Shown here piece after piece: positions 60,026-64,000 of a stretch of DNA of 64,000 nucleotides. The position numbers and the translations under genes were made by a program. Source of the stretch: Acidobacteriota bacterium (GTDB lineage: Bacteria > Acidobacteriota > Terriglobia > Acidiferrales > UBA7541); NCBI GenBank assembly GCA_003223245.1, contig QHYI01000152.1:1-64000 (forward strand), read 5' to 3'. Under the pieces are notes generated by a model. The model saw only the letters and a list, made by a program, of their open reading frames with translations, was not told the DNA's origin and did not search any database. The first letter of the stretch is position 1. Each line of letters begins with the position of its first letter.

Positions 60026-61018
60026 ATGCCCAAGCCCTTCAGAACCTCCTTACCCAAAGAATCTCGACTGACGGAACAAAGAAACAAGGCTTCGCGAAAC
60101 CTTGACCGCATGACGGCACGCGAAATCGTCGCGCTGATGAACCGCGAAGACCGTAAAGTGGCGATCGCGGTGGGAAAAGAGATTCCGGCGATTGCGCGCG
60201 CGGTAGACGCGATTGTCGCAGGGATCCGCAAGGGCGGGAGGCTGATTTATGTGGGAGCGGGCTCGAGCGGGCGCATGGCCGTGCTGGACGCGGCGGAGTG
60301 CCAGCCGACGTTCGGAACGCCGCCGAAGCTGGTGCAGGCGCTGATCGCGGGAGGACCGCGCGCGATCACGCAGGCGGTGGAAGGGGCGGAAGATGACGTC
60401 CGCCACGCGCAGCGCGAACTGCGCAAAAGAAAACTGACGCCCTATGACGTGGTCGTAGGAGTAACGGCGAGTGGTACAACGCCATTCGTGCTGGCCGCGC
60501 TGAAGTTTGCGCGAGGACGAAAGGCAACGACCGTGGCAATTACCTCCAGCCGAAGAACGCCCGTGACACGGCTGGCGAGAATTGTGATTGCGGCGGAGGT
60601 AGGACCCGAGGTGCTGACCGGGTCAACGCGCATGAAGGCCGGGACGGCGCAGAAAATGGTGCTCAACATGCTCAGCACTGCTTCGATGGCGCGGCTCGGA
60701 CACGTATATGAAAACCTGATGATTGACGTCGTGCTGACAAATGCAAAGGTTGCGAAGCGGGCGTTACGGATTTTGGCCGAGGCGAGCGAAAAAAGTGTGT
60801 CTGCGGCAGAACACGCTCTGCGGGCGGCGGGACACAATATGCGCGTGGCGTTGATGATGCTGAAGCTGGGCGTGGAAGCGAGTGAGGCGAAGAGGGCTCT
60901 CGCGAAGGGAGGCGGAAATTTGCGGACAGCGCTCGGTGAACGAAGTTCTAGGTCAGAAAGTGTAAGTACAAAGGAAGCGTTGTCGCACAATAAGGCGATC
61001 AGCGCGAAGGCCGTTTGA
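60026..61018 (+). CDS. murQ: N-acetylmuramic acid 6-phosphate etherase
   Basis: The enzyme has 330 residues and cleaves the lactyl ether of MurNAc-6-phosphate to give GlcNAc-6-phosphate and lactate. The SIS-domain hallmarks are LTEQRNKASRNLDRMTAREI, GRLIYVGAGSSGRMAVLDAA, AECQPTFGTPP with the catalytic Glu near 91, ITQAVEGAEDD with the second Glu near 119, and EVLTGSTRMKAGTAQKMVLN. Length fits the family. A repeat-like tail (SSRSESVSTKEALSHNKAIS) is not conserved. It heads an apparent unit with murA 98 bases downstream. The MurNAc-6-phosphate source could be the BadF kinase at 36 kb. Confidence 0.93.
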   Translation: MPKPFRTSLPKESRLTEQRNKASRNLDRMTAREIVALMNREDRKVAIAVGKEIPAIARAVDAIVAGIRKGGRLIYVGAGSSGRMAVLDAAECQPTFGTPPKLVQALIAGGPRAITQAVEGAEDDVRHAQRELRKRKLTPYDVVVGVTASGTTPFVLAALKFARGRKATTVAITSSRRTPVTRLARIVIAAEVGPEVLTGSTRMKAGTAQKMVLNMLSTASMARLGHVYENLMIDVVLTNAKVAKRALRILAEASEKSVSAAEHALRAAGHNMRVALMMLKLGVEASEAKRALAKGGGNLRTALGERSSRSESVSTKEALSHNKAISAKAV

Positions 61019-61116
61019 GCCGGGCTAACAAAACCGATGCCCCGCCTCCCCTTTCATTTGTACTGAATACTTAGAAGTAGCAACTTACGACTGCGAAGAC
61101 CAAAAGAGAAGCATGA

Positions 61117-62412
61117 ATGGATAAATTTTTGATCAACGGCGGGAAGGCGCTGCGGGGGGCCGTGGCGGTCAGCGGGGCAAAGAATTCCGCGCTGCCGGCC
61201 ATGGCGGCGGCACTGCTGACCGCGGACAAAGTGGTGGTGCGCAATGTGCCGAAAGTGCGCGACCTGGTCACCATGAGCAAGTTACTGGCCTTCATGGACG
61301 CAAAGGTTTCGGTGGCGGCGGTGCCTGCGAGCGATTACGAGATTCAAGCGCCGAAGCTGAATCATGCGGAGGCGCCATACGAGTTGGTGAAGACGATGCG
61401 TGCGTCGATTCTGACGCTGGGTCCCTTGATGGCGCGTCTGGGAATAGCGCGAGTCTCGCTGCCGGGAGGATGCGCGATCGGGGCGCGGCCCGTGGATTTG
61501 CACTTGAAGGCGCTAGAGCAGATGGGCGCGGAGATCGCCACGTCACGTGGGTACATCGAGGCAAAAGTGCATGGCAACGGTTCGCAGGGGCGGCGGTTGA
61601 AGGGCGCGCACATTGTGTTTGAGAGAATTACAGTGACGGGGACGGAAAATATTTTGATGGCGGCGTCGCTGGCGGAAGGCGAGACGGTGCTGGAAAACGC
61701 GGCACGCGAGCCGGAAGTGACCGACCTGATTGCCATGCTGCGCAAGATGGGTGCGCAGATTTGCGGAGATGGCACTTCGACGCTGCGGATTCGCGGCGTC
61801 AAAGAACTGCACGGAACGGAACATACCGTGATTCCGGACCGCATCGAGGCCGGGACGTTTCTTGTAGCTGGAGCAATTACCGGCGGCGATTTGAAGATTC
61901 ACAATTGCATAGCGGCGCATTTGGGCGCGGTGATTGCGAAACTGCATCAGGCGGGAGTGCAGATTGACATCGTGGATGCGACGACGATTCGCGTGCGCGG
62001 CACAGAGAAACTGCTGGGCGCGGACGTGACGACGGAGGAGTATCCGGGATTCGCCACGGACATGCAGGCGCAATACATGGCGCTGGCGACGCAGGCGGAA
62101 GGCGCCTCGGTGATTACCGAGACGATTTTTGAAAATCGCTTCCTGCATGCCAGCGAGATGATGCGCATGGGCGCAAATATTTCCGTGGAAGGGCGGCGCG
62201 CGGTGGTGCGTGGGCCGGCGCAATTGTCGGGAACGACCGTGCAGGCGTCGGACTTGCGCGCGAGCGCAGGGCTAGTGCTGGCGGGCCTAGTGGCCAGCGG
62301 CGAGACGCTCATCGATCGCGTGTATCACATTGACCGCGGATATGAAGGCATCGTCGAGAAATTGCGCGCTGTTGGAGCTGACATCGAGCGAGTGCACGCG
62401 CCTGGGACCTAG
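61117..62412 (+). CDS. murA: UDP-N-acetylglucosamine 1-carboxyvinyltransferase
   Basis: The enzyme has 431 residues and does the first committed step of peptidoglycan synthesis. Conserved parts are [20 protein letters not shown], the catalytic loop [20 protein letters not shown] with Cys119 (E. coli Cys115), so it should be fosfomycin-sensitive, and [20 protein letters not shown] and [20 protein letters not shown]. It lies downstream of murQ, so wall recycling and new synthesis are linked in one unit. A bidirectional terminator separates it from pnp. Confidence 0.96.
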   Translation: MDKFLINGGKALRGAVAVSGAKNSALPAMAAALLTADKVVVRNVPKVRDLVTMSKLLAFMDAKVSVAAVPASDYEIQAPKLNHAEAPYELVKTMRASILTLGPLMARLGIARVSLPGGCAIGARPVDLHLKALEQMGAEIATSRGYIEAKVHGNGSQGRRLKGAHIVFERITVTGTENILMAASLAEGETVLENAAREPEVTDLIAMLRKMGAQICGDGTSTLRIRGVKELHGTEHTVIPDRIEAGTFLVAGAITGGDLKIHNCIAAHLGAVIAKLHQAGVQIDIVDATTIRVRGTEKLLGADVTTEEYPGFATDMQAQYMALATQAEGASVITETIFENRFLHASEMMRMGANISVEGRRAVVRGPAQLSGTTVQASDLRASAGLVLAGLVASGETLIDRVYHIDRGYEGIVEKLRAVGADIERVHAPGT

Positions 62413-62436
62413 CGCAAGAGCAGAGGAATAAAGCAA

Positions 62437-62459
62437 AGCCTCCCCGGCGATGGGAGGCT
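62437..62459. terminator. Bidirectional terminator between murA and pnp
   Basis: agcctccc (62437-62444) and gggaggct (62452-62459) form an 8-bp stem with a 7-base loop. On the minus strand the stem is followed by ttgctttatt, a fair T-rich tail for pnp; on the plus strand ctctttg follows. It serves the two convergent genes. Confidence 0.7.
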
Positions 62460-62485
62460 CTTTGCACTTTCAGGAAGAAAACGGA

Positions 62486-64000
62486 TTATTCTGAAGAACC
62501 GGCACCGCCGCCAGCAGCTTCCTTCTTGTGCTGCTTCTCGCGCGCTTCCTTGAGCAGCGCTTTGCGCGAGAGGCGAATCTTGTTGCCTTCGATGGAAAGC
62601 ACCTTCACTAGAACCTGATCACCAAGCTTCAGTTCGTCGCGCACATCGCGGATGCGATGCTCGGAAATTTCGCTGATATGCAACAAGCCGTCGGTGCCGG
62701 GGAAGAGCTCCACGAAAGCGCCAAATTCTGCGAGGCGGACGACTTTGCCCAGGTAGGTCTTGCCGAGTTCCGCGCTCGCGGTAACCTCGCGCACCATGGC
62801 GAGAGCCGCATCGCCCGAGGCTCCGCTGGTCGAGAAAATATGCACGGTGCCGTCTTCGAGCACGTCAATTTTGACCCCGGTCTGTTCCGTAATGGATTTG
62901 ATTTTCTTTCCGCCCGGACCAATGAGGTCGCGGATTTTGTCCGTAGGAATATTGAGTTTGTAGAGGCGCGGCGCATAGGCGGAAATCTGTGAGCGCGCGC
63001 TGCTGAGCGTCTGCTCCATGGCATCGAGAATCTGGAGGCGCGCTTTTTTCGCCTGGGCCAAAGCCTCGCGCATCATGTTGATGCTGATGCCGAGAACTTT
63101 GATGTCCATTTGCAGCGCGGTGATACCGTTGCGCGTGCCGGCGACTTTGAAGTCCATGTCGCCGTAATGATCTTCGGCGCCCGCGATGTCGGTCAGGATG
63201 GAGTATTTCCCCTTGTCCCCCACGACGAGGCCCATGGCGATACCAGCGCAGGAGGACTTGATAGGAACGCCGGCATCCATCAAAGCAAGTGAGCCGCCGC
63301 AAACCGTGGCCATCGAGGAAGAGCCGTTCGACTCCATGATGTCGGAAACCAGTCGCATGGCGTAGGGGAAGTCTGCTTCGGGAGGAAGCAGGTTCGTGAG
63401 CGCACGTTCGGCCAAAGCGCCGTGACCGATTTCACGCCGCCCGGGACCGCGCAGGAATTTCACTTCACCGACGCTGAACGGCGGAAAATTGTAGTGCAGC
63501 ATGAAGCGCTTGAACTGGTCCTGCTCGAAAAGCAGATCGAGACGTTGCATGTCTTCTTTGGTGCCAAGGGTTAGTGTAGCGAGTGCCTGCGTTTCACCCC
63601 GGGTGAAGAGCGCAGAGCCGTGAACGCGCGGAAGCAAACCAACTTCGCAGGTAATCTGGCGAATCTGATCGAAGGCCCGGGCATCAGGACGGCGGCGAGC
63701 GTTTAACACATCGTCGCGGAAGAGATTTTCGCGAAGGCGTTCAAAAGCGCGCTTCGTGAGCGTGCGCTTCTCGTCCATTTCCTTCAAGGGCTCTTCCGGA
63801 ATCGTGGCCAGAATCTCTTCCTTCAGAGCATCCACCAGATGATAGCTTTCCTTTTTCGGATACTTTTCGGTGTTGAGCGCGTCGTGGAGCCGTTCGCCGT
63901 ATTTCTTCTGCAGGTCCTTGTAAATGGCCTCATCGAAAGGCAGTGGCTCGACAACAACTTTCTTAGGCTTGACTTGCCGGTGCAGCTCCTGAATGGCCGC
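62486..64000 (-). CDS. pnp: Polynucleotide phosphorylase, 3' part (runs off the window)
   Basis: The frame is open to the window edge (64000), where the 5' part continues outside; 504 residues are present of about 700. Visible parts: the all-alpha linker (QELHRQVKPKKVVVEPLPFD), the second RNase PH core (RRPDARAFDQIRQITCEVGL, PRVHGSALFTRGETQALATL, GPGRREIGHGALAERALTNL, SDIMESNGSSSMATVCGGSL), a KH domain (DLIGPGGKKIKSITEQTGVK) and an S1 domain (YLGKVVRLAEFGAFVELFPG). It degrades RNA 3'-5' with phosphate, in the degradosome or with helicases. The methionine at 63835 is internal and not the start. Confidence 0.95.
   Translation of the reverse strand, partial: AAIQELHRQVKPKKVVVEPLPFDEAIYKDLQKKYGERLHDALNTEKYPKKESYHLVDALKEEILATIPEEPLKEMDEKRTLTKRAFERLRENLFRDDVLNARRRPDARAFDQIRQITCEVGLLPRVHGSALFTRGETQALATLTLGTKEDMQRLDLLFEQDQFKRFMLHYNFPPFSVGEVKFLRGPGRREIGHGALAERALTNLLPPEADFPYAMRLVSDIMESNGSSSMATVCGGSLALMDAGVPIKSSCAGIAMGLVVGDKGKYSILTDIAGAEDHYGDMDFKVAGTRNGITALQMDIKVLGISINMMREALAQAKKARLQILDAMEQTLSSARSQISAYAPRLYKLNIPTDKIRDLIGPGGKKIKSITEQTGVKIDVLEDGTVHIFSTSGASGDAALAMVREVTASAELGKTYLGKVVRLAEFGAFVELFPGTDGLLHISEISEHRIRDVRDELKLGDQVLVKVLSIEGNKIRLSRKALLKEAREKQHKKEAAGGGAGSSE

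Noticed and set aside
1-64000. tRNA, rRNA, transposase or prophage genes
   Set aside because: I looked for T-loop-like ggttcgaatcc contexts, rRNA blocks and transposase or integrase motifs and found none that hold up.

Overview
The window is GC-rich bacterial chromosome that looks like Acidobacteriota, probably a soil or environmental genome. The strongest lineage signals are two tandem VWFA-related secreted proteins of the type expanded in Acidobacteria, large duplicated orphan MacB/FtsX permeases with an N-terminal prefix domain and a PadR regulator, a DUF1501/DUF1800 pair, many single-domain PilZ proteins, and a DUF1080 protein. There are no tRNA or rRNA genes, CRISPR arrays, phage genes or transposases.

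Layout. 0.5-8 kb: a divergent membrane pyrophosphatase, a DUF1080 protein, and the DUF1501 and DUF1800 secreted proteins. 8-14.4 kb: a PilZ gene with a triple 11-bp-spaced operator, two VWFA-related proteins, and a VapBC-type toxin-antitoxin pair. 14.4-24.3 kb: a YihY membrane protein, a decayed MerR gene, a pentaheme cytochrome c, GNAT, PilZ, Hsp20, a Tat-exported Gfo/Idh/MocA oxidoreductase, and broken LolA-like and lipase genes. 24.4-30.6 kb: DUF2306, YceI with a b561-like membrane partner, DUF2461, an HExxH protein, and a LytS/LytTR two-component system. 31-37 kb: a class III aminotransferase, small envelope proteins, PilZ, a helical-repeat protein and a BadF-type sugar kinase. 37-43 kb: a PadR/permease cassette with a duplicated permease and remnants. 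43-50 kb: a fused membrane/spermidine-synthase-like protein, sodium:solute and amino-acid transporters, and a second PadR cassette with two permease-prefix proteins. 50-57 kb: a cobalamin-binding-type protein, NamZ, a GH3/beta-lactamase-like fusion, a TlpA-like protein and a third, broken PadR cassette. 57-64 kb: a sugar-1-phosphate nucleotidyltransferase, an AmgK-like kinase fused to a RapZ C-terminal domain, MurQ, MurA and the 3' part of pnp.

The most coherent functional theme is peptidoglycan turnover and precursor supply between 51.4 and 62.4 kb. Exo-acting muramidase and glucosaminidase enzymes (NamZ-like, GH3) would release amino sugars. An anomeric kinase and nucleotidyltransferase could rebuild UDP-sugars, MurQ would convert MurNAc-6-phosphate, and MurA starts new synthesis. 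A BadF-family kinase at 36 kb could supply the 6-phosphate. The kinase fused to a putative amino-sugar sensor is the best candidate for new biology here.

Two features affect the whole window. First, about ten genes are interrupted by one-base shifts, some at homopolymers, so residual assembly indels must be separated from real decay. Second, dispersed palindromic repeats occur between genes and, in at least three cases, appear to have been absorbed into reading frames. Several genes also have a TATAAT-like box only 6-13 nt before the start codon, which suggests leaderless or near-leaderless transcripts.
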